Shown in pieces: positions 1-6,778 of a stretch of DNA of 64,000 nucleotides. This DNA comes from Nocardioides sediminis (GTDB lineage Bacteria > Actinomycetota > Actinomycetes > Propionibacteriales > Nocardioidaceae). The translations under genes and the position numbers were made by a program. The notes beneath the pieces are model-generated. The model saw only the letters and a list, made by a program, of their open reading frames with translations, was not told the DNA's origin and ran no database searches. Within the stretch, counting starts at the first letter, position 1; the number at the start of each line of letters is the position of its first letter. Location of the stretch: positions 22,358-86,357 of the forward strand of contig NZ_PZYZ01000010.1 in NCBI RefSeq assembly GCF_003047295.1, written 5' to 3'.

Positions 1-1
1 C

Positions 2-562
2 GCCCCGGACACCCGTGCCGCCGTGCTCGGCGCGGCCCGCGCGTCCTTCGCGGCCAAGGGCTTCGGCGGTACGACGATCCGTGCGGTCGCCGCCGACGCC
101 GGCGTCGACCCGGCGCTGGTGCACCACTACTTCGGCACCAAGGACGACCTCTTCCTCGCGGCCATGGAGCTGCCCGTGGACCCCCGCCGGGTGATCGAGC
201 CCGTAGTGGAGGGCCCGGTCGAGGAGGCCGCCGAGCGCTTCCTGCGGGCCTTCCTGTCGGTCTGGGACGACCCGCAGGTGCAGCCGGCCCTGCTCGCGGT
301 GGCCCGTGCCGTCATGGACCCGGCCACGCACCGGCTGCTCAGCGAGGGGTTCCTGCCGGTGGTGATCGAGCCGGTCGGCATCGCGCTGGGCATCGACCGG
401 CCCCAGCACCGGATGGCCCTGGTCGCCAGCCAGGTGATGGGGCTGATCCTGATGCGCTACGTGATGAGGATCGAGCCGGTCGCCTCGCTCACCAGCGAGC
501 AGGTCGTCGCGACGTACGGACCGACGCTCCAGCGCTACCTCACCGGGGAGATACCCGACTGA
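2..562 (+). CDS. TetR/AcrR family regulator (5' end cut by window)
   Basis: Transcriptional repressor of the TetR family, lacking its first few residues. The frame is open to the window edge, so the GTG at 23 is probably internal. The N-terminal helix-turn-helix is plain (TTIRAVAADAGVDPALVHHYF), followed by the usual KDDLF stretch and a variable all-helical C-terminal ligand domain of about 130 residues. It stops 40 bases before an ABC exporter pair on the same strand, a common arrangement in which the regulator controls its own exporter. An imperfect palindrome overlapping the exporter start (594-611) is a candidate operator. The ligand cannot be predicted. Confidence 0.88.
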   Translation, partial: APDTRAAVLGAARASFAAKGFGGTTIRAVAADAGVDPALVHHYFGTKDDLFLAAMELPVDPRRVIEPVVEGPVEEAAERFLRAFLSVWDDPQVQPALLAVARAVMDPATHRLLSEGFLPVVIEPVGIALGIDRPQHRMALVASQVMGLILMRYVMRIEPVASLTSEQVVATYGPTLQRYLTGEIPD

Positions 563-593
563 GTCCTTGCGCCCGAGGGCGAGCGGGAGCACA

Positions 594-611
594 ATTCAAC
601 ACATGATGAAT
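594..611. promoter_or_regulatory. Candidate TetR operator at start of ABC ATPase gene
   Basis: An 18-base imperfect palindrome, ATTCAACACATGATGAAT, has 14 of 18 positions in symmetric pairs and covers the ATG at 603 and 606. TetR proteins bind palindromes of about this size. The region is conspicuously A/T-rich for this genome. Assignment to the upstream TetR protein is inference from position. Confidence 0.4.
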
Positions 612-1307
612 AACGTCATCGACATCCGCGACCTCGTCGTCGTGCGTGGCGGTCGCGAGGTGCTCCCGGGGCTCACCTTGGAGGTCGCCGCCGGCGTCAC
701 CGGCCTGCTGGGCCCGAGCGGCTGCGGCAAGTCCACGATGCTGCGCTCCGTCGTCGGTGTGCAGCGGGTCCGGTCCGGCACCGTCGAGGTGCTCGGCCTC
801 CCCGCCGGGGACCGGCGGCTCCGCGACCGGGTCGGCTACGTCACCCAGGACGTGAGCGTGTACGACGACCTCTCCGTCGCCGAGAACCTCCGCTTCTTCG
901 CCCGGGTGCTCGGCGTCAAGGGCGACGAGGTCGACGAGGCGATCGCCGCCGTGGACCTGACCGACCGTCGTGACCAGGTGGTGGGCAGCCTCAGCGGGGG
1001 GCAGCGGAGCCGGGCCAGCCTCGCCGTCGCGCTGCTGGGCGACCCGGACGTGCTCGTGCTGGACGAGCCCACCGTCGGGCTCGACCCGGTGCTCAGGCGC
1101 GACCTGTGGAGGCTCTTCCACCGGCTGGCCGACCGCGGCAAGGCGGTCCTCGTGTCCAGCCACGTGATGGACGAGGCCGACCGCTGCGACCGGCTGCTGC
1201 TGATGCGCGAGGGCCGGATCATCGCCGACGGCACGCCCGCCGAGATCCGCGGCAGTGCCCCGGACATCGAGGCGGCCTTCCTGCGGATCGTCGAGGCCGC
1301 GGCATGA
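603..1307 (+). CDS. ABC transporter ATP-binding protein
   Basis: Nucleotide-binding subunit of an ABC-2 type exporter, 234 residues. Walker A GPSGCGKST is at about residues 37-45, the LSGGQ signature at 130-134, Walker B LVLDEPT at 151-157, and the switch histidine at 187 (SSHVMDEADRCD). Two consecutive ATG codons at 603 and 606 can serve as start; the open frame runs further upstream, but those residues do not resemble the family. The stop overlaps the permease start in ATGA, so the two are translated together. The substrate is unknown; such pairs usually export drugs, lipids or peptides. Probably controlled by the TetR protein just upstream. Confidence 0.93.
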   Translation: MMNNVIDIRDLVVVRGGREVLPGLTLEVAAGVTGLLGPSGCGKSTMLRSVVGVQRVRSGTVEVLGLPAGDRRLRDRVGYVTQDVSVYDDLSVAENLRFFARVLGVKGDEVDEAIAAVDLTDRRDQVVGSLSGGQRSRASLAVALLGDPDVLVLDEPTVGLDPVLRRDLWRLFHRLADRGKAVLVSSHVMDEADRCDRLLLMREGRIIADGTPAEIRGSAPDIEAAFLRIVEAAA

Positions 1308-2041
1308 GTCCCCGGGTGACGCTGGCCGTCGCGGGCCGCGTCCTGACCCAGGTCCGGCGGGACCACCGCACGCTGGCGATGCTGCTGGTGCTCCCGTGCC
1401 TGTTGATGAGCCTGCTGTGGTGGATGTTCGAGGACCTCCCGGGAGACGCGTTCGACGGCTTCGGCCCGGCCCTGCTGGCGATCTTCCCCTTCACGGTCAT
1501 GTTCCTCGTGACCAGCGTGACGACCCTGCGCGAGCGCGGGAGCGGCACGCTCGAGCGGCTGCTGTCGATGCCGATGGGCAAGCTCGACTTCCTGCTCGGC
1601 TACGCCCTGGCCTTCGGCCTGCTCGCCGCCGTCCAGTCCGCCCTCGCGGTGACGGTGAGCGTCGGCCTGCTCGGGCTCGACGTCAACGGGCCGGTGTGGC
1701 TCCTCGGGGTCGTGGCCGTCGTCGACGCCGTGCTCGGCACCGCTCTCGGGCTGCTGGTCAGCGCCTTCGCCGACACCGAGTTCCAGGCGGTCCAGTTCAT
1801 GCCTGCGTTCGTCATCCCGCAGCTGCTGCTGTGCGGCCTCTTCGTCCCCCGGGACGCCCTGCCGTCCCTGCTGTCGGCGGTCTCCGACGTCCTCCCCCTC
1901 TCCTACGCCGTGGACGCCATGCAGGAGCTGGTCGGGGCCGCAAACCAGGCGAGCGTGTGGCGCGACGTCGGCGTCGTGCTCGGCTTCGCGGTCGCCGGCC
2001 TGGCGCTCGGCGCGGCGACCCTGCGGCGGCGCACGGCCTGA
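1304..2041 (+). CDS. ABC-2 type permease
   Basis: Membrane subunit of the exporter, 245 residues. The start ATG at 1304 overlaps the ATPase stop by four bases, fixing the start and indicating one operon. About six hydrophobic segments are visible, beginning near LAMLLVLPCLLMSLLWWMF, with the family's internal pattern TLRERGSGTLERLLSMPM in the first cytoplasmic loop and a late AFVIPQLLLCGLFVP segment. Partner of the preceding ATP-binding protein; substrate unknown. It ends only five bases before the stop of a convergent gene. Confidence 0.9.
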   Translation: MSPRVTLAVAGRVLTQVRRDHRTLAMLLVLPCLLMSLLWWMFEDLPGDAFDGFGPALLAIFPFTVMFLVTSVTTLRERGSGTLERLLSMPMGKLDFLLGYALAFGLLAAVQSALAVTVSVGLLGLDVNGPVWLLGVVAVVDAVLGTALGLLVSAFADTEFQAVQFMPAFVIPQLLLCGLFVPRDALPSLLSAVSDVLPLSYAVDAMQELVGAANQASVWRDVGVVLGFAVAGLALGAATLRRRTA

Positions 2042-2046
2042 GGGGC

Positions 2047-2427
2047 TCAGCCCGCCGGCGCTCCCGGGTGCGACGAGCCCGACGCGCGGCCCAGCAGCCA
2101 GGCCGCGGCGCCGTACAGCCCGGCGAACATCGCGCTCAGCGCCAGCACGTCGACCACCGAGCCGTCCTCCTGGAGCCCGGCGGCCACCGCGACGACCCCG
2201 GCGACCAGCATCAGCGCGGCCGTGGTCCCGAGCCCCCGCGCCAGGGCCGGAGCCTGGAACCGGCCGGCCGCGGCGACCAGCAGGCCGACGACCAGCGCGC
2301 CGACGTACAGCAGGTCCGGCGGCCCGCCGGACCCCACGATGCCCAGCGCCCCGATCCCGAAGAGCAGCACCAGGGTGGCGCCGGTGGCGACCGCCAGGCC
2401 GAGCAGGCGGTGCGTGCGTGGCGTCAT
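2047..2427 (-). CDS. Small four-segment membrane protein, function unknown
   Basis: 126-residue hydrophobic protein with four predicted membrane segments (starting near LLGLAVATGATLVLLFGIGAL, DLLYVGALVVGLLVAAAG, TAALMLVAGVVAVAAG and DVLALSAMFAGLYGAAAWLLG) and a short polar tail. I do not recognise the family. The start ATG at 2427 is chosen because GAGGAGG precedes it at good spacing; the frame is open for another 74 codons upstream, but those are low-complexity and overlap the next gene. It is divergent from proline dehydrogenase and convergent with the ABC permease. Confidence 0.7.
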   Translation of the reverse strand: MTPRTHRLLGLAVATGATLVLLFGIGALGIVGSGGPPDLLYVGALVVGLLVAAAGRFQAPALARGLGTTAALMLVAGVVAVAAGLQEDGSVVDVLALSAMFAGLYGAAAWLLGRASGSSHPGAPAG

Positions 2428-2541
2428 GGAGGTCCTCCTCGAGGTGCTGGTGCGACTGCCACCGACGGTAGGGCGCGGGGACGGCGGGAGTGGTGCAGGC
2501 GGTGTGGAGGTCCTGTGCAGGTGGGTCCGGCCGGCGCGGCG

Positions 2542-2547
2542 TAGCCT
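2542..2547 (+). promoter_or_regulatory. -10 box, leaderless start of proline dehydrogenase
   Basis: TAGCCT lies seven bases before the ATG at 2555, so transcription would begin at or next to the start codon. No good Shine-Dalgarno sequence precedes the ATG. Confidence 0.5.
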
Positions 2548-2554
2548 GTGCGGC

Positions 2555-3490
2555 ATGTCACTGCTCCGCCAGCCGATCCTGCTGCTCGCCAAGAGCGACC
2601 AGGTCAAGAAGCTCGTCAGCACCATGCCCGTCTCGTCGGGCATCGTCACCAGCTACGTCCCCGGTGAGACCACCGACGCCGCCGTCACGGCCACCGCCGA
2701 GCTGGTCGAGGACGGGCTGTACGTCACCCTGGACTTCCTGGGCGAGGACACCCTCGACATCGCCCAGGCCGACGCCACGGTCGCGGCCTACAAGGAGGTC
2801 CTGGCGGAGCTGGCGCGACGCGGGCTCGCCGCCCGGGCCGAGGTCAGCGTCAAGCTCAGCGCGGTCGGGCAGGCGCTGCCGGAGAACGGCGAGAAGGTCG
2901 CCCTGGAGAACGCCCGCGAGATCTGCCGCGCGGCCCGCAACGCCGGCACCACGGTCACCCTGGACATGGAGGACCACACCACCACCGACTCGACGCTGTC
3001 GATCCTGCACGAGCTGCGCAAGGACTTCCCCGAGACCGGCGCCGTGCTGCAGGCCATGCTGCACCGCACCGAGGCCGACTGCCGGGCGCTGGCCTACGAG
3101 GGGTCGCGCGTGCGTCTGTGCAAGGGCGCCTACCACGAGCCCGAGACCGTCGCCTTCCAGGACAAGCTCGACATCGACAAGTCCTACGTCCGCTGTCTCA
3201 AGGTGCTGCTGGCCGGGCAGGGCTACCCGATGATCGCCAGCCACGACCCGCGCATGGTCCAGATCGCCTCCTCGCTGGCCAGCCGCTACGGCCGCCAGCC
3301 GGGCACCTACGAGTTCCAGATGCTCTACGGCATCCGTCCCGAGGAGCAGAAGCGCCTCGCCGAGTCCGGCGAGACGGTGCGCGTCTACATCCCCTACGGC
3401 CAGGAGTGGTACGGCTACCTGATGCGCCGCCTCGCCGAGCGCCCGCAGAACCTGTCCTTCTTCCTCCGCTCGCTCATCTCCAAGAAGTAG
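2555..3490 (+). CDS. Proline dehydrogenase (PRODH)
   Basis: FAD-dependent oxidation of L-proline to pyrroline-5-carboxylate, the first step of proline catabolism, passing electrons to the quinone pool. 311 residues, the size of stand-alone PRODH rather than the bifunctional PutA. Family hallmarks: VKLSAVG, LDMEDHTTTD, LCKGAYHEP, SHDPR, EFQMLYGIR and, near the C-terminus, YIPYGQEWYGYLMRRLAERP, which contains the proline-binding arginines. The ATG at 2555 follows a -10 box at leaderless spacing. proC, whose enzyme works the same intermediate in the opposite direction, begins six bases after the stop. The P5C dehydrogenase that would complete catabolism is not in the window. Confidence 0.93.
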   Translation: MSLLRQPILLLAKSDQVKKLVSTMPVSSGIVTSYVPGETTDAAVTATAELVEDGLYVTLDFLGEDTLDIAQADATVAAYKEVLAELARRGLAARAEVSVKLSAVGQALPENGEKVALENAREICRAARNAGTTVTLDMEDHTTTDSTLSILHELRKDFPETGAVLQAMLHRTEADCRALAYEGSRVRLCKGAYHEPETVAFQDKLDIDKSYVRCLKVLLAGQGYPMIASHDPRMVQIASSLASRYGRQPGTYEFQMLYGIRPEEQKRLAESGETVRVYIPYGQEWYGYLMRRLAERPQNLSFFLRSLISKK

Positions 3491-3496
3491 GTCGCC

Positions 3497-4300
3497 ATGT
3501 CCCAGACCGCGATCATCGGGGCCGGGGTGATGGGGGAGACCCTGCTGTCCGGGCTCGTCCGCGCCGGCCGTCGCGTCGACAACCTGCTGGTCGGGGAGAA
3601 GCGGCCCGAGCGGGCCAAGGAGCTCGAGGAGCAGTACGGCGTCGCGGTCGTCACCAACGCGGAGGCGGCCCGCACGGCCGACACGGTCGCGCTGGTCGTC
3701 AAGCCGCAGGACATGGCGGTCGTCCTCGACGAGATCGCCGGGGAGCTGCGGCCCGGTCAGCTGCTGGTCAGCCTGGCGGCCGGCATCACCACCGCCTTCA
3801 TCGAGTCCCGGGTGCCCGAGGGGGTCGCGGTCGTCCGCGTCATGCCCAACACGCCGGCGCTGGTCGACGAGGGCATGGCGGCGATCTCGCCGGGCTCGCA
3901 CTGCGACGAGACCCACCTCGCCGAGGCCGAGGCGCTGCTGGCCTCCACCGGGCGCGTGGTCCGCGTCCCCGAGCGCCAGCAGGACGCGGTCACCGCGATC
4001 AGCGGCTCGGGCCCGGCCTACATCTTCTTCGTGGTGGAGTCCATGATCGAGGCGGGCGTCCACCTCGGCCTGCCCCGGGCCACCGCCACCGAGCTGGTCA
4101 TCCAGACGCTCTACGGGTCGGCGACCATGCTGCGCGAGACGGGCACCCACCCGGTGGTGCTGCGCGAGCAGGTCACCTCGCCCGCCGGGACCACCGCCTC
4201 CGCGCTCCGCGAGCTCGAGGTGCACAAGGTGCGCGCCGCGTTCCTCGCCGCCATGGAGGCCGCCCGTGACCGGTCCCGGGAGCTCGCCGAGGGCTCCTGA
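3497..4300 (+). CDS. proC: Pyrroline-5-carboxylate reductase
   Basis: Last step of proline biosynthesis: NAD(P)H-dependent reduction of 1-pyrroline-5-carboxylate to L-proline in the cytoplasm. 267 residues, normal length. The N-terminal Rossmann motif GAGVMG is at residues 7-12, VMPNTPALV mid-protein, and the C-terminal signature region VTSPAGTTASALRELE is intact. It directly follows proline dehydrogenase on the same strand. In M. tuberculosis proC (Rv0500) begins the same ordered block seen here. An unusual inverted-repeat region follows the stop. Confidence 0.95.
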   Translation: MSQTAIIGAGVMGETLLSGLVRAGRRVDNLLVGEKRPERAKELEEQYGVAVVTNAEAARTADTVALVVKPQDMAVVLDEIAGELRPGQLLVSLAAGITTAFIESRVPEGVAVVRVMPNTPALVDEGMAAISPGSHCDETHLAEAEALLASTGRVVRVPERQQDAVTAISGSGPAYIFFVVESMIEAGVHLGLPRATATELVIQTLYGSATMLRETGTHPVVLREQVTSPAGTTASALRELEVHKVRAAFLAAMEAARDRSRELAEGS

Positions 4301-4302
4301 GC

Positions 4303-4379
4303 CCGCACGCTTCGGGCAGTTCGGCTCCTTGCCCCGTGTGCTGAGCGTGCGGACGGCTTGCGGTGCGGCGAACTGCCCG
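4303..4379. repeat. Interleaved inverted repeats between convergent genes
   Basis: Two inverted repeats overlap in the gap after proC: CGGGCAGTTCG (4313-4323) pairs with CGAACTGCCCG (4369-4379), while CCGCACGCT (4303-4311) pairs with AGCGTGCGG (4344-4352). The two pairings interleave, so as RNA they would form alternatives or a pseudoknot. Position between convergent genes suggests a bidirectional terminator, but no T-tract follows. Confidence 0.6.
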
Positions 4380-4388
4380 CGGTGTGCG

Positions 4389-4892
4389 TCAGCCCGCGGC
4401 GTGCGGGTCGGGCAGCAGGCCGGGGGTGGCCGCCAGGATGGCGCGCGCCGCCTCGCGGTGCTTGTGCTCCACGAGCACCTCGTAGCGGGTGGCGACCACC
4501 GCGGTCACCGAGCTGAAGTCGCGGCGCCCGCGGGTCGCGGCGTACCCCGTCAGGCCCCACACGAGGCCGAACAGCGCGCCGAAGGCGGCCGTCGACAGCA
4601 GCACGCCGAGCAGGTCGTCCTCGACCCACAGGGCGACGACGAGGCCGACGAAGACACCGAACCAGAGGCCCGACACCGCACCCGCGAGCGCGACCCGGCC
4701 CCACGTGAGCCGCCCGGTCACCCGCTCGATGCGCTTGAGGTCGGTGCCGACGATCAGGAGGTTCTCGACCGGGAACTCCTGGTCGGAGAGGTGGTCGACG
4801 GCGCGCTGCGCCTCCTCGTAGGTGTCGTAGACGGCCAGGGACTGCGGGTAGTCCAGGTCGAGGCCGGTGCTGCGGGTGCCGATGCGGTCCAT
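4389..4892 (-). CDS. General stress protein 17M-like membrane protein
   Basis: 167 residues. The N-terminal part (SLAVYDTYEEAQRAVDHLSD, then FPVENLLIVG) matches the small alpha/beta domain of the general stress protein 17M family, which binds no known ligand. Two adjacent hydrophobic segments follow (near GRVALAGAVSGLWFGVFVGL and LGVLLSTAAFGALFGLVWG), then a soluble tail containing SSVTAVVATRYEVLV. The family is widespread in actinobacteria and of uncertain function. The ATG at 4892 gives the family's usual N-terminus. It faces proC across the inverted-repeat region. Confidence 0.75.
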   Translation of the reverse strand: MDRIGTRSTGLDLDYPQSLAVYDTYEEAQRAVDHLSDQEFPVENLLIVGTDLKRIERVTGRLTWGRVALAGAVSGLWFGVFVGLVVALWVEDDLLGVLLSTAAFGALFGLVWGLTGYAATRGRRDFSSVTAVVATRYEVLVEHKHREAARAILAATPGLLPDPHAAG

Positions 4893-4958
4893 GCCTCGAG
4901 TGTTGCACCCGGTGTCTGGCTCCCCGCCGTGGCTACCGCCGGCACGGCGGGTTGCGGG

Positions 4959-4964
4959 TAGCGT
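4959..4964 (+). promoter_or_regulatory. -10 box, leaderless start of acuC
   Basis: TAGCGT lies seven bases before the ATG at 4972, with no ribosome binding site between them. Confidence 0.45.
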
Positions 4965-4971
4965 CGGTCAC

Positions 4972-6150
4972 ATGGAGTGCCCCGGCCCTGCGTCCGTCGT
5001 CTTCGACAAGACCCTGGTGGAGTACGACTTCGGCCCCGGGCACCCGATGTCCCCGCTGCGCGTGGACCTGACGATGCGCCTCGCCGAGGAGCTCGGGGTG
5101 CTGGACCGCCTGCGGATGGTCGAGGCTCCCGTCGCCGACGACGACCTGATCGCCACCGTCCACGAGCGCAGCCTCATCGAGGCGGTCACGCGCTGCGGCA
5201 CCGAGGGTGGCGAGGACCCCGGGCACGGGCTCGGCACCGACGACGACCCGGTCTTCCAGGACATGCACAAGGCGGCGGCCCACGTGGTCGGCGCGACGGT
5301 CGAGGCCTTCCGGCAGGTCGCCAGCGGCGACTCGCTGCACAGCGCGAGCATCGCCGGCGGTCTCCACCACGCGATGGCCGACCGGTCCTCGGGCTTCTGC
5401 ATCTACAACGACATCGCGGTGGGCATCCAGTCGCTGCTCGACCAGGGCCACGAGCGCATCGCCTACGTGGACGTCGACGTCCACCACGGCGACGGGGTGG
5501 AGCGGATCTTCTACGACGACCCGCGGGTGCTGACGATCTCCCTGCACGAGACCGGCCAGATGCTCTTCCCCGGCACGGGCTTCCCGGGGGACAGCGGCGG
5601 GCCGGGGGCGGAAGGCACCGCGGTCAACGTCGCGCTCCCGCCGGGCACCGCCGACGCCGGCTGGCTACGGGCATTCCACGCCGTCGTGCCGCCGGTGCTG
5701 CGCGCCTGGGAGCCGGAGATCCTGGTGACCCAGCACGGCTGCGACTCCCACATGGAGGACCCGCTCGCGCACCTCATGCTGAGCGTGGACGGCCAGCGTG
5801 CGGCCTACCTCGCGCTGCACGAGCTGGCCCACGAGGTCACCGAGGGCCGGTGGGTCGTGACCGGTGGCGGTGGCTACGCGCTGGTCGACGTGGTGCCGCG
5901 TGCGTGGACGCACCTGCTCGCGATCGTCGGGGGACACCCGCTTCCCCCCGACACCCCCACGCCGCCCGGGTGGCGGGCCCACGTCACCGAGCTGCTCGAC
6001 CGCACGCCGCCCTTCCGGATGACCGACGGGCGCACCCCGGCCTACCGGGACTGGGCGGACGGCTACGACCCGGAGACCTGGCTGGACCGCGCGATCATGG
6101 CCACGAGGACCGAGGTGTTCCCGCTGCACGGGCTGGATCCGTACCCCTGA
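4972..6150 (+). CDS. acuC: AcuC-like deacetylase (histone deacetylase family)
   Basis: Zinc-dependent deacetylase of the arginase/HDAC fold, 392 residues. In Bacillus, AcuC removes the acetyl group from acetyl-CoA synthetase to reactivate it; the substrate here is presumed similar. Metal and catalytic motifs are present: GGLHHAM, YVDVDVHHGDGVE (zinc aspartate and histidine), TISLHETG, VTQHGCDSHMEDPLAHL and GGGGYA near the C-terminus. The start at ATG 4972 is the first that gives the family N-terminus and has a -10 box at leaderless distance. It stands alone on the plus strand. Confidence 0.9.
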   Translation: MECPGPASVVFDKTLVEYDFGPGHPMSPLRVDLTMRLAEELGVLDRLRMVEAPVADDDLIATVHERSLIEAVTRCGTEGGEDPGHGLGTDDDPVFQDMHKAAAHVVGATVEAFRQVASGDSLHSASIAGGLHHAMADRSSGFCIYNDIAVGIQSLLDQGHERIAYVDVDVHHGDGVERIFYDDPRVLTISLHETGQMLFPGTGFPGDSGGPGAEGTAVNVALPPGTADAGWLRAFHAVVPPVLRAWEPEILVTQHGCDSHMEDPLAHLMLSVDGQRAAYLALHELAHEVTEGRWVVTGGGGYALVDVVPRAWTHLLAIVGGHPLPPDTPTPPGWRAHVTELLDRTPPFRMTDGRTPAYRDWADGYDPETWLDRAIMATRTEVFPLHGLDPYP

Positions 6151-6269
6151 CGAGGGAGTCGAAGGTCAAGATCAACCCGACACGCCGTACGTCCCACAAG
6201 TTTCAGGAGTGACCCTCTTCCCCACGGGTCACACAGGCCCTATTGTCGGCGAGAGCGCCACGATTGTGA

Positions 6270-6289
6270 CACCGGCGGGGAAGCCGGTG
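6270..6289 (+). promoter_or_regulatory. Hairpin in 5' leader of the small HTH gene
   Basis: CACCGGC (6270-6276) and GCCGGTG (6283-6289) form a 7-bp perfect stem with a GGGGAA loop, about 28 bases before the ATG at 6318 and just ahead of the AGAAGGA ribosome binding site. It could protect the mRNA or modulate translation. No known riboswitch is recognised. Confidence 0.4.
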
Positions 6290-6317
6290 CCGTGACGTAC
6301 AGAAGGATCGGTGCACC

Positions 6318-6524
6318 ATGGCCCCCACATCGAACGGTGACATGTCCGACGTCGTCTTCCTGACGATCGCGGAGGTCGCCGCCAGGATGCGTGTCTCGAA
6401 GATGACCGTCTACCGCCTCGTCCACGGCGGGGAGCTGCCCGCCGTGCGCGTCGGACGCTCGTTCCGCGTGACCGAGGACGACGTCAACGACTACCTGCGC
6501 AAGAGCTTCTACGACGCGGGCTAG
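6318..6524 (+). CDS. Small helix-turn-helix (excisionase/MerR-like) DNA-binding protein
   Basis: 68-residue protein consisting almost entirely of one winged HTH of the excisionase type: FLTIAEVAARMRVSKMTVYR, then LPAVRVGRSFRVTEDDVNDYL. The family includes BldC, but the motif VSKMTVYRLVH and the acidic tail match the Rv0500A-like branch, not BldC proper. The start ATG at 6318 has AGAAGGA at suitable distance. It sits between acuC and the bS22 gene exactly as Rv0500A lies before Rv0500B in M. tuberculosis. Targets unknown; probably a regulator of neighbouring or developmental genes. Confidence 0.9.
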   Translation: MAPTSNGDMSDVVFLTIAEVAARMRVSKMTVYRLVHGGELPAVRVGRSFRVTEDDVNDYLRKSFYDAG

Positions 6525-6544
6525 GGGCGAGCCGCACCACACGA

Positions 6545-6574
6545 TTCCTCACCGTCCGGTCCGGCAAGTAGGCT
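6545..6574 (+). promoter_or_regulatory. Possible promoter for the bS22 gene
   Basis: TTCCTC (6545-6550) and TAGGCT (6569-6574) are 18 bases apart, giving a transcript with a leader of about 70 bases. The -35 is weak; read-through from the HTH gene is equally possible. Confidence 0.3.
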
Positions 6575-6652
6575 GTGACGGACGCGCGGGCCACCTGCCT
6601 GCGCGCCGCACGTAGCAGGAGTGCTCGTGCGACGCACGTGAAAGGTTTCCCT

Positions 6653-6754
6653 GTGGGTTCTGTCATCAAGAAGCGGCGCAAGCGCATGGCCAAGAAGAAG
6701 CACCGCAAGCTGCTCAAGAAGACGCGCGTCCAGCGTCGCAAGCTCGGCAAGTAG
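6653..6754 (+). CDS. Small ribosomal protein bS22 (COX24/AURKAIP1 domain)
   Basis: 33-codon gene, below usual gene-calling limits. GTG at 6653 is preceded by AAAGG at good spacing. The product is extremely basic: after MGSVIKKRRKRMAKKK it continues with HRKLLKKTRVQRRKLGK. This is the actinobacterial protein annotated as AURKAIP1/COX24 domain protein, known from mycobacterial ribosome structures as bS22, which binds 16S rRNA near the decoding centre of the 30S subunit. In M. tuberculosis the counterpart (Rv0500B) lies in the same place, between a small HTH gene and galE2. Identity is close to certain from sequence plus context. Confidence 0.92.
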   Translation: MGSVIKKRRKRMAKKKHRKLLKKTRVQRRKLGK

Positions 6755-6778
6755 GTCCTGGCCGGGGGGCGTTCGGTC

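Noticed and set aside
4313..4379. Counting the proC-end repeat as a fourth copy of the TAGT-ended element.
   Set aside because: Arms share only a weak AGTT-GG pattern; the length and the middle do not match.
6318..6524. Naming the small HTH gene bldC.
   Set aside because: Length and fold agree, but the recognition-helix sequence and gene context match the Rv0500A-like branch rather than BldC.
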